DNA of 64,000 nucleotides from Prochlorococcus sp. AG-363-B11 (GTDB taxonomy: Bacteria > Cyanobacteriota > Cyanobacteriia > PCC-6307 > Cyanobiaceae). Location of the stretch: positions 25,152 through 89,151 of the forward strand of contig QCFE01000006.1 of the NCBI GenBank assembly GCA_003278425.1. The letters run 5' to 3'. Made by a program: the position numbers and the translations under genes. Below are positions 22,074-30,869 of the stretch, one piece after another (position 1 is the stretch's first letter; each line of letters begins with the position of its first letter). A model generated the notes under the pieces. That model did no database searches. It saw only the letters and a program-made list of their open reading frames with translations, and had not been told where the DNA came from.

Positions 22074-22417
22074 GATTAAGCAAGCTCGTTGAAGTTCTTG
22101 GATATTGGGATATAGATTACCTGATCAATAAATTTAGAGACAGGGTAGGTTGAACATTCCATCCCTTGGCAATACCTAGGGCACCTGCCTCGCGAAAAAC
22201 ATAACCAGAAAAAGTTGATAAAACAATTAATTGTTCGCCCTCCCTAACAGAGAAAAGGAAAGTCTATTTTATTAGTGATAGCAGTGGTGATAAGTTTAGC
22301 TTATCAATGAGAGTAGAGACGGTGATCCCCTTTTTAATGAAAACCTCTTGACTTAGCTGTACATAACAAGCCATTGTCTGGCATGAACATTCCAATCCTT
22401 TATTTTTCGCAAGGCAT
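22074..22417 (+). promoter_or_regulatory. Leader region of the carboxysome operon (344 bases)
   Basis: No gene is seen between rdgB and csoS1, which are divergent, so this stretch must hold the promoter of the cso/cbb operon. It contains a run of purine-rich and AT-rich sequence and one clean inverted repeat (given separately). I cannot place the transcription start. No cbbR-type regulator gene is nearby. Confidence 0.55.
22288..22306 (+). promoter_or_regulatory. Perfect inverted repeat in the csoS1 leader
   Basis: TGATAAG and CTTATCA are exact reverse complements around the 5-base spacer TTTAG, about 110 bases before the csoS1 start. It may be an operator (for example for a LysR-type regulator) or a 5'-UTR hairpin. 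Which one cannot be told from the sequence. Confidence 0.35.
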
Positions 22418-22729
22418 ATGGCTACCGAAACTATGGGCATCGCACTCGGCATGATCGAGACACGCGGCCTCGTACCAGCTATTGAAGCTGCTGATGCAAT
22501 GACTAAGGCTGCTGAAGTACGCCTAATAGGTCGTGAATTTGTTGGTGGTGGTTACGTAACAGTTTTAGTTCGTGGAGAAACCGGTGCAGTTAATGCTGCT
22601 GTTCGTGCTGGCGCTGACGCTTGTGAGCGTGTAGGTGACGGACTTGTTGCTGCTCACATCATTGCTCGCCCTCATAGAGAAGTTGAGCCTGCTTTGGGTA
22701 ACGGCAACTTTCTTGGTCAAAAGGACTGA
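22418..22729 (+). CDS. csoS1: Carboxysome shell hexamer protein CsoS1
   Basis: This single BMC-domain protein of 103 residues tiles the facets of the alpha-carboxysome shell as hexamers with a small central pore. The core GIALGMIETRGLVPAIEAAD, then EFVGGGYVTVLVRGETGAVN and CERVGDGLVAAHIIARPH, is the canonical CsoS1 sequence. Codon use is richer in C-ending codons than in most neighbours, which fits very high expression. It is the first gene of the main operon and is followed by a stem-loop before cbbL. Confidence 0.97.
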   Translation: MATETMGIALGMIETRGLVPAIEAADAMTKAAEVRLIGREFVGGGYVTVLVRGETGAVNAAVRAGADACERVGDGLVAAHIIARPHREVEPALGNGNFLGQKD

Positions 22730-22737
22730 AGTCTAAA

Positions 22738-22760
22738 GCGCTTAATTTAGTAGTAAGCGC
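22738..22760 (+). promoter_or_regulatory. Stem-loop between csoS1 and cbbL
   Basis: GCGCTTA (22738-22744) pairs perfectly with TAAGCGC (22754-22760) around a 9-base loop, starting eight bases after the csoS1 stop. There is no long T run after it, so it is more likely an mRNA-stabilising or processing hairpin than a full terminator. Confidence 0.6.
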
Positions 22761-22798
22761 GATTTCATTTCCCTAAATCGATCTAAAGGAGTTATCCC

Positions 22799-24211
22799 AT
22801 GAGTAAGAAGTATGACGCTGGGGTTAAGGAGTACAGAGACACCTACTGGACTCCTGACTATGTCCCCCTAGACACAGACCTTTTGGCTTGCTTTAAATGC
22901 ACCGGTCAAGAAGGAGTTCCTAGAGAAGAAGTTGCAGCCGCTGTGGCTGCCGAATCCTCTACAGGAACTTGGTCAACGGTGTGGTCTGAATTGTTAACTG
23001 ACCTCGAGTTTTACAAGGGCCGTTGTTACCGGATAGAAGATGTTCCTGGAGACAAGGAATCTTTCTATGCATTTATTGCTTATCCTCTAGATCTTTTTGA
23101 AGAAGGATCTATTACAAACGTTCTGACTTCATTAGTTGGTAATGTTTTTGGATTTAAAGCATTGCGCCATTTGCGTTTAGAAGATATCCGCTTCCCAATG
23201 GCTTTTATTAAGACATGTGGTGGACCTCCTAACGGAATTGTTGTAGAGCGAGATCGCTTAAACAAGTATGGTCGTCCTCTTCTTGGTTGCACCATTAAGC
23301 CTAAGCTTGGCTTGTCTGGTAAAAACTATGGTCGTGTGGTTTATGAATGCCTTCGTGGTGGATTAGACCTTACAAAGGATGATGAGAACATAAACTCTCA
23401 ACCATTTCAGCGTTGGAGAGAACGTTTTGAGTTTGTTGCAGAAGCTGTAAAACTTGCGCAACAAGAGACAGGTGAAGTTAAAGGGCATTATCTGAATTGT
23501 ACTGCTACTACTCCGGAAGAGATGTATGAGCGTGCAGAGTTCGCTAAAGAGCTTGATATGCCTATCATCATGCATGATTATATTACAGGTGGCTTTACTG
23601 CTAACACAGGCTTGGCTAACTGGTGTCGTAAGAATGGCATGTTGCTTCATATTCATAGAGCAATGCATGCGGTTATTGACCGTCATCCAAAGCATGGTAT
23701 TCATTTCCGTGTTCTTGCTAAGTGTTTACGCCTTTCAGGCGGCGACCAGCTTCATACAGGAACAGTTGTTGGTAAGTTGGAAGGTGATCGTCAAACGACC
23801 CTTGGATATATCGATAACTTGAGAGAATCCTTTGTCCCAGAAGATCGCACTCGTGGCAACTTCTTTGATCAAGATTGGGGTTCTATGCCTGGCGTGTTCG
23901 CTGTAGCTTCTGGTGGTATTCATGTATGGCATATGCCTGCATTGCTTGCAATCTTTGGCGATGATTCATGCCTTCAGTTCGGTGGTGGTACTCATGGTCA
24001 CCCATGGGGATCTGCTGCTGGTGCTGCAGCAAACCGTGTAGCTCTAGAAGCTTGTGTTAAAGCACGAAATGCAGGTAGAGAAATCGAGAAAGAAAGCCGC
24101 GACATCCTTATGGAAGCTGCTAAGCATAGTCCTGAGTTAGCTATTGCACTTGAGACCTGGAAGGAGATCAAGTTCGAGTTTGACACTGTAGATAAGCTCG
24201 ACGTTCAGTAA
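22799..24211 (+). CDS. cbbL: Rubisco large subunit, Form IA
   Basis: This is the catalytic subunit that fixes CO2 onto ribulose-1,5-bisphosphate inside the carboxysome. The 470-residue chain has [15 protein letters not shown] near residue 165, [17 protein letters not shown] near 190 (carbamylated Lys and the metal ligands Asp and Glu), [10 protein letters not shown] near 285, flexible loop 6 [11 protein letters not shown] near 325 and [15 protein letters not shown] near 395. The proteobacterial-type sequence and the cso context show Form IA. It starts at ATG 22799 behind AAAGGAG. Confidence 0.98.
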   Translation: MSKKYDAGVKEYRDTYWTPDYVPLDTDLLACFKCTGQEGVPREEVAAAVAAESSTGTWSTVWSELLTDLEFYKGRCYRIEDVPGDKESFYAFIAYPLDLFEEGSITNVLTSLVGNVFGFKALRHLRLEDIRFPMAFIKTCGGPPNGIVVERDRLNKYGRPLLGCTIKPKLGLSGKNYGRVVYECLRGGLDLTKDDENINSQPFQRWRERFEFVAEAVKLAQQETGEVKGHYLNCTATTPEEMYERAEFAKELDMPIIMHDYITGGFTANTGLANWCRKNGMLLHIHRAMHAVIDRHPKHGIHFRVLAKCLRLSGGDQLHTGTVVGKLEGDRQTTLGYIDNLRESFVPEDRTRGNFFDQDWGSMPGVFAVASGGIHVWHMPALLAIFGDDSCLQFGGGTHGHPWGSAAGAAANRVALEACVKARNAGREIEKESRDILMEAAKHSPELAIALETWKEIKFEFDTVDKLDVQ

Positions 24212-24216
24212 TAGCA

Positions 24217-24248
24217 AAATAGAAGGAGACATACGTCTCCTTCTATTT
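24217..24248 (+). terminator. Very stable stem-loop between cbbL and cbbS
   Basis: Fourteen bases (24217-24230) pair perfectly with 24235-24248 across the 4-base loop ATAC. It follows the cbbL stop by five bases, has A at its base on the 5' side and T on the 3' side, and looks like a (partial) intrinsic terminator or a 3'-end stabiliser inside the operon. The stem hides an AAGGAG sequence. Confidence 0.7.
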
Positions 24249-24315
24249 CCCCTTCTTGTATCAGTAGCCGATTAATTTTTTCGGATACTCTCTGTCCTTT
24301 TAATCAAAGTTCACC

Positions 24316-24657
24316 ATGCCTTTTCAAAGCACAGTTGGTGACTATCAAACAGTCGCCACCCTGGAGACATTCGGCTTCTTGCCTCCAATGTCTCAGGATG
24401 AAATTTACGATCAAATTGCATACATCATTGCTCAGGGATGGAGCCCTGTAATTGAGCATGTTCACCCAAGTGGCTCCATGCAGACTTATTGGTCTTATTG
24501 GAAGTTGCCATTCTTTGGTGAGAAAGATTTGAATGTAGTTGTTAGTGAGCTAGAAGCTTGCCATCGTGCATACCCAGATCACCATGTTCGAATGGTTGGT
24601 TACGACGCTTATACCCAAAGTCAGGGTACTTGTTTCGTCGTTTTCGAAGGTCGCTAA
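24316..24657 (+). CDS. cbbS: Rubisco small subunit, Form IA
   Basis: The 113-residue small subunit caps the L8 core to make L8S8. It has ETFGFLPPMSQDEIYDQIAY at residues 17-36, HVHPSGSMQTYWSYWKLPFF near 50, and ACHRAYPDHHVRMVGYDAY near 80. It lies 104 bases after cbbL with the strong hairpin between, and is followed by another hairpin before csoS2. This spacing suggests separate control of L, S and CsoS2 amounts. Confidence 0.97.
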   Translation: MPFQSTVGDYQTVATLETFGFLPPMSQDEIYDQIAYIIAQGWSPVIEHVHPSGSMQTYWSYWKLPFFGEKDLNVVVSELEACHRAYPDHHVRMVGYDAYTQSQGTCFVVFEGR

Positions 24658-24672
24658 TCAGCGATAAATTTT

Positions 24673-24698
24673 ATAGCCTCGATATTTCTCGAGGCTAT
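24673..24698 (+). terminator. Stem-loop between cbbS and csoS2
   Basis: ATAGCCTCGA pairs perfectly with TCGAGGCTAT around the loop TATTTC, 16 bases after the cbbS stop, followed by TTTGG. It is terminator-like but with a short T tract, so some read-through into csoS2 is expected. Confidence 0.65.
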
Positions 24699-24760
24699 TT
24701 GGTTTCCCCTCAGAGAAGATTTAATTCTTCTCTAATTATCAAAGTTCCTATCCGGTAGAA

Positions 24761-27136
24761 ATGGCAAAACAAACCAGTCGAGAACTAGTCCTTGAGCGCC
24801 GTAAAGCGTTAAGTCAAGGTGGAAAGAATGCCTTAGCAGTTGATAACTCTAAGCAAAACAGAGTTCGTTCTTCTGCTGATTCTCGTGCTACCAGGACAGG
24901 TGCATCAAATTCTCAAAATAAAAAAGAGATAATTAGACCCACCAGTTCAGATATAACTTTTCAGTTGAATTCCTCTACACATAATTCAGCTGTGAGTAGA
25001 CAAATTAAACGTATAAGTCAACCTAGTAGAGATCTTGTGCTGGCAAGGAGAGAAGCGCTTTCTCGTCGAGGTAAGACAGCTGATACAAGCCAAGATAGAA
25101 CACGGTCAGATGTAAGTGGAAATAAAACCGCTACAGTTTCAAACCCCACAGTTATTACAAAATACTGTTGCGATGATTGCAAAGAAAATGATGCTAAATC
25201 ATCTTCTGAATCTTCCAATTCCACTTCATTGACTTCTAGATCAAGTGAATTAATTACTAATAACAGTGCTCGTCGTTCTACTACTAAACGTAGACCTATA
25301 CAAAATTCGAGTAGAGCTATTGTTTTAGCTCGCCGTGAAGCTCAATCTAAGCATGGTAAGACTGCTGGAAAACAACCAGCATCAGCGGCTTCTGTTGCTA
25401 GACAAGGTGACCCTGACTTGACTAGTAGAGAATTATCTCAAAGAGTGCGTGAACTTAGAAGTAAAAGTGGAGCTACTGGTGCTAAACGTTCAGGAGTTTG
25501 CCGACCTTGTGGACCAAACAAAAATGGTTCTAAGCTGATGGCTGCTTCTGACGCACATTGGAAGGTAGGAGTGAGTGAGACTAGCTCCGGTCAAGTTGTT
25601 ACAGGTACTCAGGCTAATCGGTCTTCTAAAACAACTGGTAATGAAGCAAGTACATGCCGATCAGTTACTGGAACTCAATATATGGGTTCGGAGGTTTTTA
25701 ATACTTTTTGTGAGACGGCTCCTTCACCAAGTCAGCCATTAAAGGTTGCTGTAACAAATACTACTCATGGAAACTTGGTTACTGGTAATGAGGTTGGTAG
25801 GTCTGAAAAGGTTACAGGAGATGAGCCTGGAACTTGTAAATCTCTAACTGGAACTGAGTATATTTCAGCTAATCAAACTAATGCTTATTGTGGAGGGGCA
25901 AACCCTTCTCCTCGAAAAGTAGGGCAAAGTCTTACTCAAGATGGAAGAAAAGTTAGCGGGGTAATGGTTGGTCGTTCTTCTAGCGTGACTGGTGATGAGG
26001 CAGGTTCTCATTTGGGCTTAACAGGAGACCAATATCTTGGATCCGATCCATTGCCATCGGGTAGACCTGCTGAGAAAGTTAGTCTCTTCAATACTCTAAG
26101 TGGATCAGGTGTGACAGGTACAAATGTTTCTCGAGCTGAGTCTGTTACAGGGAATGAGGCAGGTACCTGCAAGCTTGTTACCGGAGATGAGTATGTAGGT
26201 CAACAGCAATATCAATCATTTTGTGGAGCTAACCCTAAAGCAGAAGCCCCTAAAGTTGGTTTAAGCCTTACTAATAAATCTCAGATTGTTAGTGGAACTC
26301 AAACAGGTCGTTCTCCTTCTGTTACTGGAGATGAACCTGGAACATGTAAAGCAGTTACAGGAACTCCATATGCAGGATTAGAGCAAGCAACTCAATTATG
26401 TGAAGTCAATTCACTTAAAGAAATTCAACAGCGGACTCCTCGGAAAGTTGGCACTCCAGGTGCAGCTCTTACTGGGCAACAACCTGGGATTGGAGGAGTC
26501 ATGACAGGGGCTGAGCGAGGTTCATGCGAAGTATTAACAGGTACACCTTATGTTGGAGGAGATCAGTTAAACCAAGCTTGTGGAACTTCATCTCAATTTG
26601 TAGGTGACAAAGATACTGCAGTGTCTCCTTCTCAACCAGGCTCTGGATTTACTGTGCAGTCTCCAGCTAGGGCAGCACAGCAGAGTCGAGCTGAGATCTC
26701 AGGTGGAGTCACAGGCACTAGTTATGAAAATGGTTCCAGAATTACAGGACCTTTTGATATGGCACCTGACAAAATAACTGGAACTGAGCAATTCCGTTTT
26801 GGATCACAGCCAATTCAACCTAATCCTTCTTCTTTAGAAGAAGTCCCAGTATCTGAGAACCCAACAAGACCAATTTCTAGAATTACAGGAGAAGGTCAAT
26901 CTTCGGGACTTAACATTACTGGTGATGATTGGGCAAGAGGTGAAAGCGTTACAGGCACTGAAGGAACATCTGCTACACGTCGAAATCCTTCGAGAGCTGG
27001 AGGGATGAGTGCAATGAAGCCTTTCGAGTCGAAAAGGAATGAGGAATTACCTAAGCCTGATCTTCTGATTACAGGATCAAGTGGAAATACTGGCCAAGGA
27101 CAGCTAGTCACTTTTTCAGGCGGAGCGAGAGGTTAG
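24761..27136 (+). CDS. csoS2: Carboxysome scaffold protein CsoS2
   Basis: This intrinsically disordered linker (791 residues) ties Rubisco to the shell. The N-terminal part has four Rubisco-binding repeats of type SRxLVLxRRxALSxxGK near residues 5, 88, 183 and 221. The middle part (about 265-610) has six repeats with VTG/ITG steps (VTGTQxxRS, VTGDEPGTCK, LTGTxY). The third of these, around 26,000, lacks the Cys residues kept in the others. The C-terminal part (about 640-791) has ITGPFDMAPDKITGTEQFR and ends VTFSGGARG, the shell anchor. No slippery frameshift site was obvious, which fits the full-length-only form of marine cyanobacteria. Confidence 0.95.
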   Translation: MAKQTSRELVLERRKALSQGGKNALAVDNSKQNRVRSSADSRATRTGASNSQNKKEIIRPTSSDITFQLNSSTHNSAVSRQIKRISQPSRDLVLARREALSRRGKTADTSQDRTRSDVSGNKTATVSNPTVITKYCCDDCKENDAKSSSESSNSTSLTSRSSELITNNSARRSTTKRRPIQNSSRAIVLARREAQSKHGKTAGKQPASAASVARQGDPDLTSRELSQRVRELRSKSGATGAKRSGVCRPCGPNKNGSKLMAASDAHWKVGVSETSSGQVVTGTQANRSSKTTGNEASTCRSVTGTQYMGSEVFNTFCETAPSPSQPLKVAVTNTTHGNLVTGNEVGRSEKVTGDEPGTCKSLTGTEYISANQTNAYCGGANPSPRKVGQSLTQDGRKVSGVMVGRSSSVTGDEAGSHLGLTGDQYLGSDPLPSGRPAEKVSLFNTLSGSGVTGTNVSRAESVTGNEAGTCKLVTGDEYVGQQQYQSFCGANPKAEAPKVGLSLTNKSQIVSGTQTGRSPSVTGDEPGTCKAVTGTPYAGLEQATQLCEVNSLKEIQQRTPRKVGTPGAALTGQQPGIGGVMTGAERGSCEVLTGTPYVGGDQLNQACGTSSQFVGDKDTAVSPSQPGSGFTVQSPARAAQQSRAEISGGVTGTSYENGSRITGPFDMAPDKITGTEQFRFGSQPIQPNPSSLEEVPVSENPTRPISRITGEGQSSGLNITGDDWARGESVTGTEGTSATRRNPSRAGGMSAMKPFESKRNEELPKPDLLITGSSGNTGQGQLVTFSGGARG

Positions 27137-27143
27137 TTGAGCA

Positions 27144-28679
27144 ATGGCCTATAGAAATTTGGCCAGAAAGAAAGATCGTCCTTTAGGACCTACGGCACCT
27201 AGGAAGAGTTATTTTTCTGATCAACAATTACAATCTCAACCTAAAGTAAAGCCTCGCTCTCCTGGCTTAAGTGGATTGCATCCTCTTACTGACCTTGCTT
27301 GCAATAGAAAACTTCAAGAATATGAAGAGCAGGTCAAGGGTAGGTTTGATCAAATTGTTCCTTTTCTTAAGAAGGTGTCTACCCTTCAACATGATGATAA
27401 TTTCATAAACACCTCACAAAAACTAGCTAGAGAAAAACTAGGTTTTGAGCTGCCAGAACATATTTTAGAAAGGGCTTGGGTACGTCCTCTTGATATGAGA
27501 GCTTTATTTGCTTCATGTGTTTTTCAAGCTCATCAACTTTCTAGTAATCAGTTTTTTAATTCTGATCCATTAAATGGTTCAGAAGGTAGCAATGAGGCTC
27601 AGTCGTTTGAGACTTTCCTTGCTGAATGTGGATTCCACTTGTTGGATGTAACTCCTTGTGCAGATGGTCGATTGGCCCATTCTATTTCATATGCACTGCG
27701 AATTCCTTTTAGTGCAGTGCGTAGGCGATCTCACGCAGGTGCTTTGTTCGATGTCGAAAACACTGTTAATCGTTGGGTAAAAACTGAACACAGACGTTTT
27801 AGAGAAAATATTCCAAACTCTCCTCATGAAGCGACAAGGTATTTAAAAGTAGTTATTTATCATTTCAGTTCTGTTAACCCTACGACTCAGGGATGTGCTG
27901 CCCATGGAAGTGATGACAGTCTTGCTGCCGCTGAAGGGTTGCAGAGATTGCTTGACTTTAAGGAATCAGTTGAAAATAGTTTTTGCTGTGGTGCTTCAGT
28001 AGATCTCTTGTTGATTGGTCTTGATACTGATACTGATGCTATTCGGGTACATGTTCCAGATTCTGAAAGTCATATCCCTCTTGAAGAATGGATATCTGCG
28101 AAAGATGTTTACGAGGAAACCAAGTTATTGTCAGCTGAAGACGCCATTAGAAAGATTACTGATAATGTTCGCATAAGTTCCTCTGGGAAAACTGATCACG
28201 GCATGGTGACTTTTATTGCGAAACTGTTAGTCAATAATCTTTCCCAAATTGATTATGTACGACAGCTACATAACGGCCCTTATCCTGACGAAGGTCATGC
28301 AGAGAGATTTATTGGTGTAGGTATTGGTTTTAAGGAGGTTCATCTGCGAAACCTGACTTATTTTGCACATCTTGATACAGTTGAAGAAGGAGCTCCAGAT
28401 TTAGATGTAGGCGTTAAAATTTTTAAAGGTTTAAATATTTCTAGGGATCTACCTATCCCAGTAGTTATTAGATTTGATTATTCAGGTAGAGTACCAGGAG
28501 CTAGAGAAAGAGCTTTGTTGGATTGTAAGAGAGTTGATAGTGCTATTTCTTCTCGTTATCGAAAATTGGTAGACGATGGTCTTTTGCATACCTGTCTTTC
28601 TATTAGAGATCGAGATACGAAATCCCCTGCTGAAGTTGTAGGGTCTTCACTCGATCCTGTTCTTCAGGAGGAACATTGA
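27144..28679 (+). CDS. csoSCA: Carboxysomal carbonic anhydrase CsoSCA
   Basis: This enzyme converts bicarbonate to CO2 inside the shell, next to Rubisco. The 511-residue protein has an N-terminal basic tail (shell or Rubisco attachment in the family), a catalytic domain and a degenerate second domain. Zinc ligands are visible as Cys172 in TPCADGRLAHS, His240 in VIYHFSSVN and Cys251 in TQGCAAHGSDD, close to the known C173/H242/C253 of Halothiobacillus. It starts seven bases after csoS2 and ends one base before csoS4A. Confidence 0.95.
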   Translation: MAYRNLARKKDRPLGPTAPRKSYFSDQQLQSQPKVKPRSPGLSGLHPLTDLACNRKLQEYEEQVKGRFDQIVPFLKKVSTLQHDDNFINTSQKLAREKLGFELPEHILERAWVRPLDMRALFASCVFQAHQLSSNQFFNSDPLNGSEGSNEAQSFETFLAECGFHLLDVTPCADGRLAHSISYALRIPFSAVRRRSHAGALFDVENTVNRWVKTEHRRFRENIPNSPHEATRYLKVVIYHFSSVNPTTQGCAAHGSDDSLAAAEGLQRLLDFKESVENSFCCGASVDLLLIGLDTDTDAIRVHVPDSESHIPLEEWISAKDVYEETKLLSAEDAIRKITDNVRISSSGKTDHGMVTFIAKLLVNNLSQIDYVRQLHNGPYPDEGHAERFIGVGIGFKEVHLRNLTYFAHLDTVEEGAPDLDVGVKIFKGLNISRDLPIPVVIRFDYSGRVPGARERALLDCKRVDSAISSRYRKLVDDGLLHTCLSIRDRDTKSPAEVVGSSLDPVLQEEH

Positions 28680-28680
28680 C

Positions 28681-28956
28681 ATGTTGATTTGCAAGGTGGT
28701 TAAACCACTTGTTTCTACAAATCGTATACCTGGCTTTGAGCATAGGCATCTTCAGGTTGTTTTGGACGGCAGCTCTAAAAAAGTTGCTGTAGATGCTGTT
28801 GGCTGTAAGCCGGATGACTGGGTTATTTGTGTTGGAAGCTCTGCTGCTAGAGAAGCGGCTGGAAGCAAGTCATATCCAAGTGATTTGACCATCGTTGGAA
28901 TTATTGATCATTGGGATCCAGATTCCCCAACTCCTTTGCCTGATAGGAAAACATAA
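28681..28956 (+). CDS. csoS4A: Carboxysome vertex protein CsoS4A
   Basis: The 91-residue BMC-vertex (EutN/CcmL type) protein forms the pentamers that close the icosahedral corners. It starts MLICKVVKPLVSTNRIPG and has the conserved AVDAVGCKPDDWVICVGSSAAR near residue 40 and TIVGIIDHW near 75. The start follows the csoSCA stop after a single base, with GGAGGAAC just before, and the last base overlaps the start of csoS4B, so translation is coupled on both sides. Confidence 0.95.
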   Translation: MLICKVVKPLVSTNRIPGFEHRHLQVVLDGSSKKVAVDAVGCKPDDWVICVGSSAAREAAGSKSYPSDLTIVGIIDHWDPDSPTPLPDRKT

Positions 28957-29207
28957 TGGAAATCATGCAAGTTATGGGACGTTTGGTTTGCACTCAACGA
29001 GTTGAAGGCTTAGGTCATATGCATTTACGTATCCTTCGAAATAATAAAGGGAAAGATCTAGTAGCTGTAGATCCTGTTGGGGCTCGTGAAGGTAATTGGG
29101 TTTTTACTGCGAGTGGTTCCGCAGCAAGATTTGCATGTCCTAATCCATCTATTCAGACTGACTTAACAATTGGCGGAATTATTGATCATTGGTCTCCAGA
29201 CGGATAG
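28956..29207 (+). CDS. csoS4B: Carboxysome vertex protein CsoS4B
   Basis: This is the second pentameric vertex protein, 83 residues, a paralogue of CsoS4A with IMQVMGRLVCTQRVEGLG at the start, AVDPVGAREGNWVFTASGSAAR near residue 37 and LTIGGIIDHWSPDG at the end. Both copies are kept in nearly all alpha-carboxysome loci. Its start codon overlaps the csoS4A stop (TAATG). Confidence 0.95.
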   Translation: MEIMQVMGRLVCTQRVEGLGHMHLRILRNNKGKDLVAVDPVGAREGNWVFTASGSAARFACPNPSIQTDLTIGGIIDHWSPDG

Positions 29208-29254
29208 CTCTGGACATATGAGCAAGACCCTTCCTAATTTATTTTACTTATCTC

Positions 29255-29761
29255 ATGACTTCTTCTATTCCCCCACGTAGCCCAAAAGCGAAAACAAATT
29301 TAAAAAGTGGTGATCCCTCTAAACAAATAGTTGATGTTGTCCCAGAATCTTCAGTTTCTAAAAAAGTTGTATCTCCCTCAAAAGCTTCTAAAAATACCTC
29401 TGGAATTGGCGGAGGTCCAAAGAAATTGGTTCCGAATTCCTCTGATTATTCACCTTCAGAACCAATAACTGGAATTGCTTTAGGAATGATAGAAACACGT
29501 GGAATGGTTCCTGCAATAGAAGCAGCTGATGCAATGACCAAAGCAGCAGAGGTGAGCTTGATAGCTAGAGAATATGTTGGTGGTGGTTATGTATCTGTTT
29601 TGGTTCGTGGAGAGACCGGGGCTGTTAATGCTTCTGTACGTGCAGGCGCTGATGCCTGTGAACGTGTTGGGGATGGATTAGTCGCTGCTCACATCATTGC
29701 AAGACCTCATTCGGAGGTCGAACCTGTACTTAAGGTCAGTGGAGCAACACGCCGACTTTAA
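29255..29761 (+). CDS. csoS1E: Carboxysome shell protein with N-terminal extension, CsoS1E
   Basis: The last ~95 residues are a BMC domain nearly identical to CsoS1 (GIALGMIETRGMVPAIEAAD, then YVGGGYVSVLVRGETGAVN). The first ~70 residues are an extra low-complexity stretch rich in Ser, Lys and Pro. This architecture is the CsoS1E type, present only in some marine cyanobacteria, including low-light Prochlorococcus. The extension probably faces the lumen or cytosol as an unstructured tail. It lies 47 bases after csoS4B. Confidence 0.9.
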   Translation: MTSSIPPRSPKAKTNLKSGDPSKQIVDVVPESSVSKKVVSPSKASKNTSGIGGGPKKLVPNSSDYSPSEPITGIALGMIETRGMVPAIEAADAMTKAAEVSLIAREYVGGGYVSVLVRGETGAVNASVRAGADACERVGDGLVAAHIIARPHSEVEPVLKVSGATRRL

Positions 29762-29835
29762 TGAAGAGTTAAGAATAATTCATATGATTAGTTTAGCTTT
29801 GACTAAGACAATTTTCATTCCTATAAATTTTAAAA

Positions 29836-30093
29836 ATGAATAAATGGAATAAAAGGTCTAGACCTTTAAGGCTAGAAAGAAGGTTTGAATTCCCAACCTA
29901 TGAGTTGACTAGAGATTTTTTGGATCGACTTGGCGAGCTATCTGAAAAACGTAAAAGATTTCCAGATGTTAGTTTTGGAAAAACTTATGTGAATTTAACT
30001 TTGCAACCTGAAAGTGATGAAAACGATGCACCCCTTACAGCTGATGATATGAATTTTGCTTCAGAAATTGATGATTTAACAGAAACTGAATAG
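29836..30093 (+). CDS. acRAF: Pterin dehydratase-like Rubisco assembly factor (acRAF)
   Basis: The 85-residue protein has the pattern of the pterin-4a-carbinolamine dehydratase fold: RRFEFPTYELTRDFLDRLG, PDVSFGKTYVNLTLQPE and LTADDMNFASEIDDL. The family member encoded at the end of cso operons is a Rubisco assembly chaperone that lacks true dehydratase activity, and the place after csoS1E supports this. The catalytic HxxxHH-type His cluster of real dehydratases is missing. It is the last gene of the operon and converges with a DUF3136 gene. Confidence 0.87.
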   Translation: MNKWNKRSRPLRLERRFEFPTYELTRDFLDRLGELSEKRKRFPDVSFGKTYVNLTLQPESDENDAPLTADDMNFASEIDDLTETE

Positions 30094-30119
30094 GCTTTCT
30101 CTCTTGGTTTAGTGGAAGA

Positions 30120-30389
30120 TTACTTGCCTTCTGATAGGTCTCTTTTAATTAAAGCCATTAAATATGCTGGTGCCTTATACCTCCCTGGCAGACACCGGTT
30201 GAGTGTTTCTAAATGACTCCAACAGACGGTCCGCTCAATTTCTTGGCGAGTTCGTCCTAATTGAAGGAGACGCCTTAATGCTTTGCAGTAGAGGGGGTAA
30301 CCAGCCTCTAGTTCACCAATTGTCAGCTTTGCTGCGGACATGTTTTGTCGCAGGTCAAGGCTTAATCTAGACAATTGAGTGACCGGCAT
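30120..30389 (-). CDS. DUF3136 family protein
   Basis: The 89-residue protein contains LTIGELEAGYPLYCKALRRL, then LGRTRQEIERTVCWSHLETLN and KAPAYLMALIKRDL, the pattern of DUF3136, which is limited to marine picocyanobacteria as far as I know. It is soluble and mostly helical. Function is unknown. It lies 27 bases from the end of the carboxysome operon on the opposite strand. Confidence 0.8.
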   Translation of the reverse strand: MPVTQLSRLSLDLRQNMSAAKLTIGELEAGYPLYCKALRRLLQLGRTRQEIERTVCWSHLETLNRCLPGRYKAPAYLMALIKRDLSEGK

Positions 30390-30426
30390 GCAAATGAAAG
30401 GTCAGAAATCTACTGATTTTGACTTC

Positions 30427-30825
30427 TTATCCAAGCCAAGCAACACAATCAATTTCAACAAGTCCCCCTTTAGGTAGTGCAGAAACTTCAATACAGGCCC
30501 TGGCAGGACTCACTTTATTTTTGAAAAAGTCAGAATAAATTTTGTTTACTTTATTGAAGTCTTTTAAATTTGCTAGAAAAATCGTAGTGCGAACAATATT
30601 TGAAGCATCAGCTTCCGCAGCCTTGAGTACGGCTAAAAGATTTTTAAGAATTTGATGTGTTTCTTCTTCAACATCTCCATTTCCAACCATTTCTCCAGTA
30701 GATGGATCAAGTGCGATTTGTCCAGAGCAATAAAGCCATCCTCCCGCAAGAATGGCTTGGCTGTAAGGTCCAACAGGAGAGGGTGCTAACTTTGATTCAA
30801 TTGCTTTTATTGGTAAGGAAGTCAT
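30427..30825 (-). CDS. ridA: RidA family enamine/imine deaminase
   Basis: This trimeric enzyme hydrolyses reactive 2-aminoacrylate-type enamines released by PLP enzymes. The 132-residue protein has APSPVGPYSQAILAGGWLYC near residue 13, SGQIALDPSTGEMV near 35 and the active-site Arg and Glu region SPARACIEVSALPKGGLVEID near 108. It fits the active RidA subgroup because the Arg in ARACIEV is kept. It shares direction with gloB upstream (44-base gap). Confidence 0.93.
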   Translation of the reverse strand: MTSLPIKAIESKLAPSPVGPYSQAILAGGWLYCSGQIALDPSTGEMVGNGDVEEETHQILKNLLAVLKAAEADASNIVRTTIFLANLKDFNKVNKIYSDFFKNKVSPARACIEVSALPKGGLVEIDCVAWLG

Positions 30826-30869
30826 AAGGTGATCATTTAATTACAAATAAATTTATCTCTTCTAACGAC

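Noticed and set aside
24761..27136. Repeats in csoS2 as a possible CRISPR or satellite array
   Set aside because: They are codon-phased repeats of the CsoS2 protein.
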